Shown here: positions 29,126-38,129 of the stretch, one piece after another | How the letters are laid out: the number at the start of each line of letters is the position of its first letter | How positions within the stretch are numbered: the stretch's first letter is position 1 | Assembly: GCA_905182645.1 (NCBI GenBank) | Contig: CAJJCJ010000005.1 | Span: forward strand, 1-64,000 | Reading direction: 5' to 3' | Source: an uncultured Sulfitobacter sp. | Lineage (GTDB): Bacteria; Pseudomonadota; Alphaproteobacteria; Rhodobacterales; Rhodobacteraceae | DNA: 64,000 bases | Program-made: the position numbers and the translations under genes | Notes under the pieces: generated by a model | Told to the model about the DNA's origin: nothing | The model's database searches: none | What the model saw: only the letters and a program-made list of their open reading frames with translations

Positions 29126-29563
29126 ATGGAAAGCGAGCGTGACATGGAGACTGGGCGTAACATGACCAAAAAGACCGAAGCAAAAACTGCCCCAGAAAGT
29201 CGGCAGCATGTGACGGCTGGGCCCTATTCACCGGTGCTAGAGATCAAACCTGGATCCACGCTTGTCGTCATATCAGGTCAGGCTGCACTGGATTTTGATG
29301 GCAATGTCGTTTCGGATGATTTTGAAGAACAGTCCCGCGTGACCCTGGACAATTGTTTGACCCAGCTCAACGCCGCGAACTGTACGTTTGCGCATGTCTT
29401 CAAGGTCAATGTATATTTGACCCACCTGGAAGATTGGCCCATGTTCAATACGATTTACCAGAAAGTGATGCCTGAACCGCTTCCAGTGCGCACAGCGGTT
29501 CAAACCGGCCTGTTATCAAACTTCTTAGTTGAGATTGAGATGTGGGCCGCGAAAATTGAGTGA
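29126..29563 (+). CDS. RidA family protein (enamine/imine deaminase)
   Basis: Member of the RidA/YjgF family, 145 aa from ATG 29126; later ATGs at 29144 and 29162 are also possible, since the first residues are not conserved. RidA proteins hydrolyse enamine/imine intermediates made by PLP dehydratases. The conserved arginine lies in LPVRTAVQTG, and the segments GPYSP and VVISGQAALD are typical. Its position right after a PLP dehydratase gene fits this role well. Confidence 0.87.
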   Translation: MESERDMETGRNMTKKTEAKTAPESRQHVTAGPYSPVLEIKPGSTLVVISGQAALDFDGNVVSDDFEEQSRVTLDNCLTQLNAANCTFAHVFKVNVYLTHLEDWPMFNTIYQKVMPEPLPVRTAVQTGLLSNFLVEIEMWAAKIE

Positions 29564-29612
29564 GCGGAATAGCGCGGTTTGGGCATGATCATGGCGCAGG
29601 GGTAGGCCAAGA

Positions 29613-30803
29613 ATGACTGCAGAAAAGATAGAGATGCCGGAAGCCGCGACGCGATCCCTACTTGCGAAGTCGGCATTTGCGGGATTGGACGGGATTTCTC
29701 ACCTATGTGCGGGTGGTGAGACACCGGTCCTGATGTCACATTCGGATGCGGTTGCCGGATTTTTCGTCGACAAAGCCGATGGAATGATTGGTCGGGAGCG
29801 AATGATGCAATTGCATGGCCAAGTCAAAAAACGGCTTGGTACATTGCTTGACCTTCCGGCGGGCGACATAGCATTTTTCCTCAACAGTTCGGACGGTGTT
29901 GCAACGGCTTTGTCGGCCCTTGACCTGAGATCGGGCGACAACATCGTCGTTGCGCGTGGCGACTTCAATTCATTGGCCCTCAATGCATCATTAGCGGCGC
30001 AAGTTAGTGGTGCTGAGCTGCGTTTCGCCGGCGACAAGATGGTTTTTAACGAAGACGAGATCGCGGCTGAAGTGGATCGAAACACGGCGGCAATCTTGGT
30101 CAGCCATGTCAGCCACTTGACCGGGAGGCGCTGTGAATTGAGCCGATTGCGCGGAATTGCCGATGCCTGCGGCGCGCGTCTGATCGTTGATGTTTCGCAT
30201 TCTCTCGGGGCGATGCCGATTGCGGGCGATCTCTGCGATGTTGTGATCTCTTGCGCCTACAAGTGGCAACTGGGCGTCCACGGATGCGCGGTCTTTGCTG
30301 TCAACAGTGCTAGATGGCCGGACTTAATCGCCCGGACCGTCGGCTGGCATGCCATTGAAGATACGAACGACTGGCGTAACGCGGATGGATTTTGCGCAAG
30401 GGTTGACGCAACGCGGTTCGAGGCTGGCAACCCACCTTTTATGGCGCTTTATGTCTTGGACAACGGCCTTGCGACGCTTATGGCGCATGAAGCGGCTGCG
30501 CGTGAAATGCACATTCTGGGTCTTACGGCGCAAATCAAGTCAGTTTTAAATGATCACGGTGTTCCTGTGTTGACGCCAGCCAGCCCTGAAGAAAGAGCCG
30601 GAAATGTTGCGTTCGCTGCAGAGGACCCCATGTCGATCGTTGAAGCCTTGCGGCGACGGAACGTTTTTGTTTGGGGTGGGGAAAACCGAGTCCGAATTTC
30701 GGCCCACATTTACAACGATACAGATGACGTTACCGCGTTTGCTGCGGCGCTCGGTGAGATTGATCAGGGGTTGCTGCCGCATCCCAAGCGTGAGCCACGG
30801 TGA
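29613..30803 (+). CDS. aminotransferase class V-fold PLP enzyme
   Basis: 396-aa fold-type I PLP enzyme of the class V group (cysteine desulfurase/isopenicillin epimerase-like). The cofactor aspartate is D193 in DVSHSLGAMP and the Schiff-base lysine is K217 in CAYKWQLG. There is no obvious desulfurase cysteine loop, so aminotransferase, lyase or epimerase activity is more likely. It follows RidA by 49 bases in the same direction. Substrate unknown. Confidence 0.82.
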   Translation: MTAEKIEMPEAATRSLLAKSAFAGLDGISHLCAGGETPVLMSHSDAVAGFFVDKADGMIGRERMMQLHGQVKKRLGTLLDLPAGDIAFFLNSSDGVATALSALDLRSGDNIVVARGDFNSLALNASLAAQVSGAELRFAGDKMVFNEDEIAAEVDRNTAAILVSHVSHLTGRRCELSRLRGIADACGARLIVDVSHSLGAMPIAGDLCDVVISCAYKWQLGVHGCAVFAVNSARWPDLIARTVGWHAIEDTNDWRNADGFCARVDATRFEAGNPPFMALYVLDNGLATLMAHEAAAREMHILGLTAQIKSVLNDHGVPVLTPASPEERAGNVAFAAEDPMSIVEALRRRNVFVWGGENRVRISAHIYNDTDDVTAFAAALGEIDQGLLPHPKREPR

Positions 30804-30948
30804 TTTTCGGCGAGCACATGTCCGAGCAAGAACAAGCGATTGATCCGACGTGTTCTCGGGTTTATTTCATAATTATGATATTGCGTCCGTTATTAGGAAA
30901 TACTACATTCGAACCGCATTCCATGCCCTTAAACCTACAGGAAAATTG

Positions 30949-32025
30949 ATGGCCGACGTACAGATATCCGCGCTCACCAAATCGTTTGGCAATCAGGAAA
31001 TTCTGCACGGCCTGGATATCGACATCAAGGATGGCGAGTTCGTTGCACTTGTGGGTCCGTCCGGTTGCGGTAAATCCACACTTTTGCGCATGGTCGCAGG
31101 CCTAGAGGATGTGACCTCGGGAACGATTTCCATCGACGGCGTGGTCGTCAATCTTATCCCCCCAAAGAAGCGTGATATCGCGATGGTTTTTCAAAACTAC
31201 GCGCTCTATCCCCATCTTTCGGTGGCTCAGAATATGGGTTTCAGTTTGCGTCTTTCGGGGGTGCCAAAGGCCGAGATCGACCGGCAAGTCCGCGAAGCCG
31301 CCGCTATCCTGGGGCTTGAGCCGTTGCTGGATCGCAAGCCCGGCCAGCTTTCCGGCGGTCAACGTCAACGTGTGGCGATGGGGCGCGCAATTGTGCGCCA
31401 GCCAAAAGTTTTTCTGTTTGATGAGCCCCTTTCGAACTTGGACGCGAAGCTGCGGGTCAAAGTGCGTGGCGAGATCAAAGAATTGCACCAGCGCCTTGGG
31501 ACGACAACGATCTATGTGACCCACGATCAGATCGAAGCGATGACCATGGCGGACAAGATTGTGATCATGCGAGACGGAATTATTGAACAGGTAGGCACGC
31601 CGGACGACCTTTATAATCGACCCGCGAGCACATTTGTCGCTGGCTTCATTGGCTCACCGCCAATGAATTTAATCGAAGGCGTGGTTGAGAACGACACATT
31701 CCGCAGTTCGGCCGGGGACATCGAGCTTCGAAATACGCCGTGGGAAGGGGCCACATTGGGACCAGCGATCTTAGGCGTCCGGCCAGAAAACCTAGTCGTA
31801 AATACAGGCCCCGACCCTGTGCCTGGTTCGTTGAAGATCACGGTTCGCATGGTCGAACCGACAGGCCCCGAAGATTTTCTGGTCGCAAACTTGCCGGAAG
31901 GCGACATATTCGTCTCAATCCGGGGGGAACACACCATCAAGGCAGGCAACGTTGTCCACTTGTCACCAACGCCCGACAGTTTGCACCTATTTGCCCCCCA
32001 GACCGGTATCCGCATCGCGAAGTAG
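30949..32025 (+). CDS. ABC transporter ATP-binding protein (MalK/UgpC type)
   Basis: 358-aa ATPase of the carbohydrate-uptake class. It has Walker A GPSGCGKST near residues 37-45, signature LSGGQRQRV, Walker B VFLFDEP and a C-terminal MOBE/TOBE regulatory domain (from about residue 240). I use ATG 30949 (MADVQISALTK) and not the in-frame start 99 bases upstream, which adds unrelated residues. It would power the binding protein and permeases at 25-28 kb; it is separated from them by the three PLP/RidA genes. Confidence 0.92.
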   Translation: MADVQISALTKSFGNQEILHGLDIDIKDGEFVALVGPSGCGKSTLLRMVAGLEDVTSGTISIDGVVVNLIPPKKRDIAMVFQNYALYPHLSVAQNMGFSLRLSGVPKAEIDRQVREAAAILGLEPLLDRKPGQLSGGQRQRVAMGRAIVRQPKVFLFDEPLSNLDAKLRVKVRGEIKELHQRLGTTTIYVTHDQIEAMTMADKIVIMRDGIIEQVGTPDDLYNRPASTFVAGFIGSPPMNLIEGVVENDTFRSSAGDIELRNTPWEGATLGPAILGVRPENLVVNTGPDPVPGSLKITVRMVEPTGPEDFLVANLPEGDIFVSIRGEHTIKAGNVVHLSPTPDSLHLFAPQTGIRIAK

Positions 32026-32093
32026 AAACCCCAGATCAGTTTCTAATTTCCAACGACCAGATTATTCTCAAATGCCGCTGTTGCGCATATAGT

Positions 32094-32107
32094 TCTATAA
32101 TAATAGA
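32094..32107. promoter_or_regulatory. candidate IclR operator (inverted repeat)
   Basis: TCTAT-AATA-ATAGA is a perfect short inverted repeat 48 bases upstream of the IclR gene. IclR proteins bind short AT-rich palindromes and often regulate themselves. No copy was seen upstream of the ABC operon, so the assignment is weak. Confidence 0.35.
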
Positions 32108-32155
32108 GCAAACGGAACACAAGAAAACCTGCCCGTCCAAATAGAGTGATAACCG

Positions 32156-32950
32156 ATGAACAAAGAAATTACAGTTCCTGTAGAACCTGCCCGAAAATCT
32201 AGGGTCAGCAGTTTGAACAGGATTGGTCAGATTCTGGATTTCCTCACCAAAAGCAATGAACCGCTTAGTCCTCATGCGATTGCCAAAGGAACCCGCGCAC
32301 CAGTTTCGACAATTTACGTCACGATCGAAGAAATGGTGAACGCGCGGTTCTTGTCGCGCAATCCAGATGGCACTGTTTGGGTCGGGGACCGTTTGTATTT
32401 TTATGGGCTCGCGTATTCGTCCAAACTTGAACTGTTTGAGGAAGCCAGACGGGAAATGTTTGCGCTGCGCGACACGGTCAAAGAGACCGTTCAGATTTGT
32501 GTTCGCGACGAAACATGGCTGGTTGTTCAACAGATGGCAAAGGGGCCGGGACAATTCCGTGTGGCTTCGGACATCGGGTCACGGTTGCCTCTAAATTGGA
32601 CCGCATCGGGCTTGCTTTTGGTCGGCTATTTGCCGGAAGTGGAAAGCGTTAAACTGTTAAGTGAATGCGCGGTTCAATCCCCGACCGGGCGCGCGGAAAC
32701 CGATCCCCTGAAATTGGCGCAAGGCGCGCGCAAGGATTTTGACAATCGATTGTCTTTGCAAATTGGTCGTGCAGACGAGTTGGTCAGTTGCGTCGCATCC
32801 CCTATCTGCAACGAAAATGGCGCGTGTGTCGCAACCATCTCGATCGTATTGGCAAACTCTAAGGTCAAGAAAAGTCGCGAATTCTACACTGAACAGGTCA
32901 TGCGAGCCTCAGAAAGCCTTGAGAAGCGAATGGGATGGCGTAATCCCTGA
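32156..32950 (+). CDS. IclR family transcriptional regulator
   Basis: 264-aa regulator with an N-terminal winged helix-turn-helix (SSLNRIGQILDFL-like start, residues about 16-75) and a C-terminal effector-binding domain (VASDIGSRLPLNWTASGLLL, and CVASPICNENGACVATISIV). IclR proteins typically sense the catabolic substrate of adjacent genes. It sits in the middle of the locus between the ATPase and the RraA-like gene, so it is the most likely local regulator. Confidence 0.9.
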   Translation: MNKEITVPVEPARKSRVSSLNRIGQILDFLTKSNEPLSPHAIAKGTRAPVSTIYVTIEEMVNARFLSRNPDGTVWVGDRLYFYGLAYSSKLELFEEARREMFALRDTVKETVQICVRDETWLVVQQMAKGPGQFRVASDIGSRLPLNWTASGLLLVGYLPEVESVKLLSECAVQSPTGRAETDPLKLAQGARKDFDNRLSLQIGRADELVSCVASPICNENGACVATISIVLANSKVKKSREFYTEQVMRASESLEKRMGWRNP

Positions 32951-33064
32951 TTTCCGTTACTGTGGAGTTGATTTCCCTTTAAAAGAATATAAACTTTCCC
33001 CAAAGTCGACGCTCGGTGACGCTCTGTCGGCTTATGATCGTAGGAAGTAAGTGGGACCCAGATC

Positions 33065-33757
33065 GTGCTCGATTGGAATTCAGACACAGATTTATTTGAG
33101 TTGATGCGAACCGAACTCTTTTCGGCCGTCATCGGCGACGCAATGGACAAGATTGGTTTGCAGCAGCAGTTCCTTCCCGCTTACCTAAATGTCCTTGATC
33201 GCAAAATGATCATTGCCGGACGCGCGCGGACCGTTCTTGAGGCCGATGTCTTTGAACAGGTGGTGGAAGGCAGCGCCAACCCTTTGTCTTCGAAACCTTT
33301 TGGTCTGATGTTTGAGGCGCTCGACAGTCTGACGGAGGATGACGTTTATATCTGTACTGGGGCATCGCCGGATTTCGCGCTTTGGGGTGGTTTAATGTCC
33401 ACAAGGGCGCTGTATCTGGGCGCCGCCGGCGTTGTCCTTGATGGGTATCTTCGCGACAGTAACGAGGTTCTTGAGCTTGGCCTGCCAATCGCATCGCGGG
33501 GCTGTTATGCCCAAGATCAGGGGCCGCGCGGCAAAGTAATTAACTATGACGTGCCCCTTAAGATCGGTCAGGTTCATATCCGAAAGGGCGACATCATCTT
33601 TGGCGATTGCGATGGTGTCCTTTGTATTCCACGAGAGTATGAGGCCGAAGTGATCGCCGCCGCGCTGGAGAAAGTTAGAGGTGAAGGCGCCGTTCGAGAG
33701 GCGCTTCAAGGCGGTATGAGCACCGTCGAAGCTTTCAAAAAGTTTGGCATCATGTGA
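33065..33757 (+). CDS. RraA-family protein (HMG/CHA aldolase-like)
   Basis: 230-aa member of the RraA superfamily, with the signature GGLMSTRALYLGAAGVVLDGYLRD and the metal-proximal GDCDGVLCIP. Members are either RNase E inhibitors or, more often in catabolic loci, class II pyruvate aldolases/oxaloacetate decarboxylases. In this setting an aldolase or decarboxylase acting on a 2-oxo acid is more likely. It starts with GTG 33065. Confidence 0.83.
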   Translation: MLDWNSDTDLFELMRTELFSAVIGDAMDKIGLQQQFLPAYLNVLDRKMIIAGRARTVLEADVFEQVVEGSANPLSSKPFGLMFEALDSLTEDDVYICTGASPDFALWGGLMSTRALYLGAAGVVLDGYLRDSNEVLELGLPIASRGCYAQDQGPRGKVINYDVPLKIGQVHIRKGDIIFGDCDGVLCIPREYEAEVIAAALEKVRGEGAVREALQGGMSTVEAFKKFGIM

Positions 33758-33840
33758 TTTTGTCAATTATTCGCAAGCCGCAACGGCTAAAGAAATGCCT
33801 TAGGCACCGGGCCATACTATCCACTTGAAAGGAGCGGCAT

Positions 33841-34845
33841 TTGCACACCGGAGCACACTGCGACATCGATTTTGATCTTGAGGGAAAGCAAGTTGGGCAT
33901 GTTAGCCTGCCTTATTCCGTTGATCGATCTCCGTTTTTCCAGATCAAGCTACCAATTTGCCAGATCCGAAACGGTGACGGCCCGTCTATTCTTCTTATGG
34001 CGGGGGTTCATGGGGATGAATACGAGGGAAAATATGCGCTAAATCGCGCGATCAGTACGATCCAAACGAGCGATATTCGAGGAAGACTGACGATATTTCC
34101 AATGTCAAATGGCCCTGCGGTTCTGGCCGGACGTCGATGTTCACCTTTTGACGGTGGTAATCTCAACCGGGCATTTCCCGGCGACGCGACCGGCGGTCCC
34201 ACGTTGCGTATCGCGCACTTTATCGAGAATACTCTGATGCCGGGCCACGACATCATCTTTGATCTGCATTCGGGTGGGACGTCGATGGAATTTATCCAGT
34301 GCGGGCTTTGCGAAGTGAACTCAGATGCAAAGCGGGTCCAGAAGGCCATGGATCTTCTGAAGATGATCGGCTTGGATTACAGCCTTCTGGCAGATAACGG
34401 TGTAGCCTCGCCAACGTCACTGGCCGCGGCTTATCGTGCCGGTGCCGTTGGGATCAGCGCAGAATTGGGCGGTGGGGCCACGGTTACGCCGTCAACCATG
34501 AATGCTACAATGATGGCGCTCGATCGTCTTCTGACCGGATGCGGAATGACGATGAAGTCGCTGCTAGGCAATCAACAGGAAACCAGTCGCGAAACCCAGT
34601 TTGTACGGCAAGCTGGCCAAGATCACTTTGTATTCGCGCCTCGGCGTGGCTGGTATGAGCCCGCGGTCAGTCTTGGCGAAACTGTCGAGGATGGGCAATT
34701 GGTTGGCTGGCTTCACGATCTGGAATCGCCTGAAGTAAAACCCGTAGAGCTTTTCTCATCCGGGGCTGGGATCGTAGCGGCAAGAAGACTTCACGCCCAT
34801 GTCGAAGGCGGTGACAGCCTGTTTACACTATTTGAGGTGGACTGA
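33841..34845 (+). CDS. succinylglutamate desuccinylase/aspartoacylase-family deacylase (DoeB-like)
   Basis: 334-aa zinc amidohydrolase. The motifs GVHGDEYEGK (zinc His and Glu), GGNLNRAFPG and DLHSGG (zinc His) are those of the AstE/AspA family. The protein most resembles DoeB/EutE enzymes, which remove an acyl group from an N-acyl diamino acid. It starts with TTG 33841, strongly supported by AAGGAG six bases upstream. It is the last gene of the catabolic locus before the IS-rich stretch. Confidence 0.85.
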   Translation: MHTGAHCDIDFDLEGKQVGHVSLPYSVDRSPFFQIKLPICQIRNGDGPSILLMAGVHGDEYEGKYALNRAISTIQTSDIRGRLTIFPMSNGPAVLAGRRCSPFDGGNLNRAFPGDATGGPTLRIAHFIENTLMPGHDIIFDLHSGGTSMEFIQCGLCEVNSDAKRVQKAMDLLKMIGLDYSLLADNGVASPTSLAAAYRAGAVGISAELGGGATVTPSTMNATMMALDRLLTGCGMTMKSLLGNQQETSRETQFVRQAGQDHFVFAPRRGWYEPAVSLGETVEDGQLVGWLHDLESPEVKPVELFSSGAGIVAARRLHAHVEGGDSLFTLFEVD

Positions 34846-34958
34846 CATGCTGCCTTTCGGACCTTGATACGAGGCCGGACGGCACTGATCGCCATTATTC
34901 TGGCATATAGATCCTTGGGTTTTTCGATGTGAGCGGCCCAAAGCCGACTGAGCTACTC

Positions 34959-35276
34959 GGCACTGTCAGAAGAAACTTGGTTGAAGTGTGTAAGTGGCAC
35001 ACCTAGCGTCGCCGGATGACAAAACGCGACCCATTCAAGTACTTCAAGACGAGCCCGCAGATCATCCGCCTGGCGGTTATGATGTATGTGCGTTATCCAC
35101 TTTCGCTTCGAAATGTGGAAGACCTGCCGCACGAACGCGGCATTGATATCAGCCTCGAGACGGTTCGATTTTGGTGGAACCGCTTTAGTCCGTTGTTTGC
35201 CGCTGGAATCCGTAGGAGACGAGTGGACCGAATGCGTGCGGGACACATTGGCAATGGCACCTTGAAGTGGTCCTGC
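34959..35276 (+). pseudogene. IS6-family element remnant, copy 3 (5' part only)
   Basis: The left terminal repeat GGCACTGTCAGA begins at 34959. The N-terminal transposase part starts at ATG 35016 with MTKRDPFKYFK, continues through the helix-turn-helix region (RNVEDLPHERGIDISLETVRFWWNRF) and slips frame near HIGNG before stopping at a TAG near 35285. It is clearly more diverged than copies 1 and 2, so it is probably a different IS6 subtype and not the missing half of copy 2. Confidence 0.8.
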
Positions 35277-35732
35277 TTTCCTAGATAGGTTCGCGGCCCA
35301 GCTAGGATGTAATCTGGTTCGTTTCATGCCGCTTGGTTCTGACCTGAGCCCCAAGTCTCCTCCAGCTTTGCGCGGAGTCCTTGGGGTTACATCTTTGACC
35401 TCAAGCGGCCATCTTGTCCATGATCCTTCTCTGCAAGAATTCCATCGGTGTCAGGTTTCCCAATGCTGAGTGTGGTCTGCGCCAGTTGTAGTCCTCCTGC
35501 CATTCTTCCAGCGTATGACGGGCGTCGGCCAGCGTGCCGAAGAGCGTTTCATTGAGGCATTCATCTCGCAGCTTGCCGTTAAAGCTTTCAATGAAGCCGT
35601 TCTGTTGGGGTTTTCCCGGTGCGATATAGTGCCAATCAACGTCAGTCTCCTGAACCCATTTAAGGATCGCACGACTGGTGAACTCGGTTCCGTAACACCT
35701 TCGGAATGATGCTGATCAAAAGGCTAGGATCG

Positions 35733-35809
35733 CCTGCGCAGCCCTCATATAGCGCAGCAGGTGGTCATAGCCGGGTCTCAGGTCTCTACAGTGGTTTTGC
35801 ACAAACCAC
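35733..35809 (+). ncRNA. candidate bridge (guide) RNA region of the IS110 element
   Basis: The left non-coding end holds two hairpin-forming segments: CCTGCGC (35733-35739) paired with GCGCAGCAGG (35752-35761), and a perfect 7-bp stem GTGGTTT/AAACCAC (35791-35809) just before the transposase ribosome binding site. IS110 elements encode a structured guide RNA in a non-coding end. The longer right end is an alternative location. No loop complementary to the target was identified by eye. Confidence 0.3.
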
Positions 35810-35828
35810 ACCGCAAAGGAGACCGACT

Positions 35829-37061
35829 ATGACCATGATTGCAATTACACAGAACACACCTGTTTTGGTGGCTATCGACATCGCCAAAGCGCGGCATGAA
35901 GTTTTGATAGCTGTTCCGGGCAAGAAGCGCCGCCGTCGCTTAACTGTTTTAAACGAACTTGCTGATTTCACCCGCCTCATCACCGCGTTAAAGGACTACG
36001 GTCGCCCAGTGCGCGCAGCTTTTGAAGCAACTGGGAACTACCACCGCGCCTTGGCTTATCATCTGGCGACCGCAGGTTTTGAAGTGAAGCTGGTATCGTC
36101 AGTTGCTTTGGCGCGCACGCGGGAAGCTCTCCACAATAGTTGGGACAAAAACGATCCCAAGGACGCTCAGGTCATCCTCCACATGATGGAGATTGGGAAT
36201 GAGCAGTTTTACCATGACCCGCTGGTGCGTGGGACAAATGACATTCAGGAATTATCCAAGACCCACGATATCGTTTCCAAATCAAAGACCGAGTTGTGGC
36301 ATCGGATTCTGACCCATTATCTGCCGCTGTATTTTCCAGAAGCGGATCGTTTCCATCGCAGTTCACGCAGCGACTGGTTCTTTGCTTTCCTTGAACGCTA
36401 TCCGTCACCACACTTTATCTCAGCCATGAGCAAGGACGCATTTACCGCTGACGCTTGGGACGTTGTGGGCCGAAAGGTCGCAAAAGAACGTTTGCTTGCA
36501 GATATTTATGAGACCTCCAAAGTATCAGTGGGGTTACCAGTTGCCCTAGATTCTGACGCTATCAGTATGTTCCGCTTGGTTCTTGGAGAAGGCCGCAGTC
36601 TCATTGCGCAACGCAATCAAATCGAAGCTCGCGCCGTCGCGCTTCTCAAAGATTTGCCTGACTATCAGTTGCTGACATCAATACCTGGGATAGGCCCGAT
36701 CAACGCCCTGACCATCCTCGCAGAAGCTGGCGACTTGCGCCGCTTTGGACACCACCGGCAATTTCTGAAGTTCTGCGGTATGGACCTGGCGACCATCCAG
36801 TCCGGCACATTCCGTGGCCAAACCAAGTTGTCAAAATACGGGAACGCCCGCTTGCGCCGCACCCTGTGGATGGCCGGTCAGGTTGCCATTCTCCAACGTA
36901 CCAACAGCTTCCGGGATAAGTTCGAGCGCTATATCTCCAAGGACCGACAAAACACCCATTTGCGCCGAAAGGCATATACCGCAATAGCCGCCAAAATGGC
37001 CCGTACTGTTCACGGGATCATCAAAAACGGCGAACCCTATCGCCCCTTCTTTGAGGGGTGA
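35829..37061 (+). CDS. IS110-family transposase
   Basis: Intact 410-aa transposase. The N-terminal DEDD RuvC-like domain shows VAIDIAKARHEVLI (Asp), FEATGNYHRAL (Glu) and DKNDPKDAQVI (Asp-Asp). The C-terminal transposase_20 domain shows IPGIGPINALTILAEAGD and the serine-containing QSGTFRGQTKLSKYGN. ATG 35829 follows AAAGGAGA at good spacing; a longer frame upstream is non-coding element DNA. It is the only complete transposase gene in the window. Confidence 0.93.
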   Translation: MTMIAITQNTPVLVAIDIAKARHEVLIAVPGKKRRRRLTVLNELADFTRLITALKDYGRPVRAAFEATGNYHRALAYHLATAGFEVKLVSSVALARTREALHNSWDKNDPKDAQVILHMMEIGNEQFYHDPLVRGTNDIQELSKTHDIVSKSKTELWHRILTHYLPLYFPEADRFHRSSRSDWFFAFLERYPSPHFISAMSKDAFTADAWDVVGRKVAKERLLADIYETSKVSVGLPVALDSDAISMFRLVLGEGRSLIAQRNQIEARAVALLKDLPDYQLLTSIPGIGPINALTILAEAGDLRRFGHHRQFLKFCGMDLATIQSGTFRGQTKLSKYGNARLRRTLWMAGQVAILQRTNSFRDKFERYISKDRQNTHLRRKAYTAIAAKMARTVHGIIKNGEPYRPFFEG

Positions 37062-37322
37062 TCGATCGCAGAAGGACCTTTCTCTGTAAGGGCCGTGGAG
37101 GCAGGCAACTGACCTCGTAGATAATGTTTAGGCCTTCTGTGTTAGCGACCCGATGATCTCGTCTTAAGGACGGTGAGAGCCGCAAAAGCGTACTCTGTGT
37201 TTGTTATGGGAGAGACTGTCGTTGACCAAAACGCCGAACTGAACCATGCTTTTAACGTGTCGAGATACCTCGAGACGACAATGACCTGATGCCAAATCAG
37301 CCAATTTATTCCGCGCATAGGA
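37062..37322 (+). other. right non-coding end of the IS110 element
   Basis: 261 bases between the transposase stop and the junction with IS3 ORFB. No gene is seen. A small hairpin with stem TCGAG/CTCGA and loop ATAC lies at 37260-37273. In the IS1111 subgroup this end carries the guide RNA, so this is the second candidate region for it. Confidence 0.4.
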
Positions 37323-37865
37323 CGTTGTCTGAAACTATTGTCTTTGGCATGCCTCGTTCAGCGATTACCTTGTCCAGCTCACGCGCAACCCGCTGACCGG
37401 ACAACGATGTGTCCGCAACAAGAACTAAGTTCTCGCGACTGAAGTCATCAACGACTGCCAAAATGCGGAACCTGCGACCGTCTGTCAGGGCGTCAGATAC
37501 AAAATCCAAGCTCCAGCGTTGGTTCGGGCCGTCAGGCAGCACCATTGGCTTTCGCGTGCCCAAAGCACGTTTCCTGCCACCTCTGCGGCGTACCTGCAGC
37601 TTCTCTTCACGGTAGATACGCCTTACCTTCTTGTGGTTCACCTCGAAGCCCTCTCGCGCAATCATCACGTGTATGCGGCGACAACCAAACCGACGCCGTT
37701 CTCTGGACACCCGCTTGATCGCATCGCGTAGATCAGTGTCATCGCCACGACGCGACAGATACCGCACCGTTGATCGATCAATCTGCAGTACATCACACGC
37801 CCGCCGCTGGCTCACACCGTGCGTCTCACACAGGTGAACCACAGCATTCCGCTTTGCCACGGGCG

Positions 37866-38129
37866 TCACCACTTTTTTGAATTGATGTCTCGCAACATCG
37901 CATTGTCCAACATCTGTTCGGCCAGCAACTTCTTCAACTTGCCATTCTCATCCTCCAAAGCGCGCAATCGCTTCGCGTCAGAAGGTTCCATTCCGCCATA
38001 CTTCGATTTGTATTTGTAGAACGTCGCAGAACTGATCCCGTGCCGCCGACAAACGTCAGCGGTCTTCTCACCAGATTCCTGTTCCTTGATAATTGCTATG
38101 ATCTGTTCGTCCGTAAATCGTGCCTTCAT
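37866..38129 (-). CDS. IS3-family transposase ORFA
   Basis: 87-aa DNA-binding protein of the IS3 family, with the helix-turn-helix segment EKTADVCRRHGISSATFYKYKSKYGG and a leucine-rich tail (LRALEDENGKLKKLLAEQML) typical of OrfA. It overlaps the start of ORFB by seven bases in another frame, as needed for the programmed frameshift that makes OrfAB. It is intact, but its partner ORFB is destroyed. Confidence 0.9.
   Translation of the reverse strand: MKARFTDEQIIAIIKEQESGEKTADVCRRHGISSATFYKYKSKYGGMEPSDAKRLRALEDENGKLKKLLAEQMLDNAMLRDINSKKW

Larger units (their letters stand above)
35694..37322 (+). mobile_element. IS110-family insertion sequence (intact)
   Basis: About 1.63 kb, containing one full transposase gene with 135 bases of non-coding DNA on the left and 261 bases on the right. 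The flanks share CGT (35691-35693 and 37323-37325), which is either a tiny duplication or part of the recombination core. There are no long terminal inverted repeats, as expected for this family. The target was the ORFB gene of an IS3 element. Confidence 0.85.
35401..37872 (-). pseudogene. IS3-family transposase ORFB, split by IS110
   Basis: The N-terminal portion (37323-37872) has the helix-turn-helix and the first catalytic aspartate in WSLDFVSDAL, and breaks off at MPKTIVSDN. The C-terminal portion (35401-35693) resumes at [14 protein letters not shown] and contains the final catalytic Glu in [19 protein letters not shown]. The interruption falls exactly inside the conserved SDNGTEF motif around the second catalytic aspartate. 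Joined, the two parts give a complete rve-type integrase domain. Confidence 0.88.

Noticed and set aside
28168-32950. Beta-hydroxyaspartate cycle (IclR regulator, dehydratase, class V aminotransferase).
   Set aside because: No hydroxyaspartate aldolase and no iminosuccinate reductase are present, and the class V protein looks like the desulfurase/epimerase branch and not an aspartate-glyoxylate aminotransferase.
28168-34845. Ectoine/hydroxyectoine degradation cluster, because of EutB-like dehydratase and DoeB-like deacylase.
   Set aside because: Ectoine hydrolase (DoeA), the ornithine cyclodeaminase-like gene and typical ectoine transporters are missing.
34935-34965. Minus-strand GAGTAGCTCAGTCGG resembling the 5' arm of a tRNA near the left end of IS6 copy 3.
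   Set aside because: Only about 15 bases match; no acceptor, anticodon or T-arm follows, and part of it lies in the IS6 terminal repeat. Also explained by a chance GCCGA/TCGGC hairpin.
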